A stretch of 64,000 bases of DNA from Clostridium sp. DL-VIII (GTDB lineage: Bacteria; Bacillota; Clostridia; Clostridiales; Clostridiaceae), in assembly GCF_000230835.1 (NCBI RefSeq), contig NZ_CM001240.1, forward strand, positions 591,001 through 655,000. The letters are read 5' to 3'. Position 1 is the stretch's first letter, and each line of letters opens with the position of its first letter. Made by a program: the position numbers and the translations under genes. Under the pieces are notes generated by a model. That model was not told the origin of the DNA and did not search any database. It worked only from the letters and a program-made list of their open reading frames with translations. Positions 63,935-64,000 of the stretch are shown here, in pieces.

Positions 63935-64000
63935 TTGTTTTGTTATTTTTTAAACAATCAAATGTAGAAGAAATGAATTTAAACTCAAGTTATGAACTTT

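Noticed and set aside
1-64000. CRISPR array or Cas genes accompanying the Tn7-like element
   Set aside because: No regularly spaced repeats of 25-40 bases and no Cas protein motifs were found on either strand.

Overview
The window is low-GC DNA (roughly 30% by eye) with strong Shine-Dalgarno (SD) sites, frequent TTG/GTG starts, a T-box thrS, an [FeFe]-hydrogenase maturase (HydE) and RsgI-type anti-sigma proteins. Together these suggest a solventogenic or saccharolytic Clostridium close to the C. beijerinckii / C. butyricum group. Species assignment is inference.

Region 1 (1-11.5 kb) is one side of a Tn7-like transposon. tnsA, tnsB, tnsC and two long TnsD-type TniQ genes run in one direction, preceded by an RNase H-like gene, a small cysteine-rich gene and the end of a coiled-coil ATPase gene. 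GTGACAA-type repeats at 11,178-11,282 look like TnsB sites at the tniQ-side end. No matching end is visible on the tnsA side, so the element probably continues past base 1 and the leftmost genes would be cargo. Two copies of a 29-bp palindrome precede the small genes.

Region 2 (11.4-27.4 kb) is an accessory zone of decayed mobile elements and small, self-regulated resistance or redox modules. The remnants are IS1182, IS91 with its tyrosine recombinase, a second unrelated tnsA remnant and a second IS91 fragment. The modules are: SDR/AraC; a decayed MFS gene; an autoregulated MarR gene with two paralogous small proteins; flavodoxin-like proteins; a methyltransferase; a DHA2 efflux pump with PadR; AraC; and EFR1 ferredoxin/HxlR. 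Parts (14.8-17.6 kb and 24.9-25.8 kb) look richer in GC than the surroundings, suggesting import.

Region 3 (27.4-34.3 kb) is a catabolic operon for xylosides and a sugar acid: an IclR regulator, a DapA-like 2-keto-3-deoxy-acid aldolase, an IlvD/Edd (xylonate-type) dehydratase, a GH43 beta-xylosidase and a GPH-family symporter. Related palindromes lie before the regulator and before the first enzyme gene.

Region 4 (34.4-64 kb) looks mostly like core chromosome: MerR/SDR, cupin, glycogen phosphorylase, HutD-like, 5-formyl-THF cyclo-ligase, a large coiled-coil protein, thrS with its T-box, a chemotaxis receptor with a long acidic tail, tRNA-Gly(CCC), HNH, ispF, an RsgI-like protein carrying a SigI-like domain, polysaccharide deacetylase, a DUF3298 protein next to a cluster of DnaA boxes, hydE, a P-type ATPase behind a yybP-ykoY (Mn2+) riboswitch, patatin, an ECF sigma/anti-sigma pair and a FadR-type regulator. 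The observations I rate highest are the Tn7-like element with its RNase H-like companion, the MarR module with small paralogous proteins, the SigI-RsgI fusion and the DnaA-box cluster.
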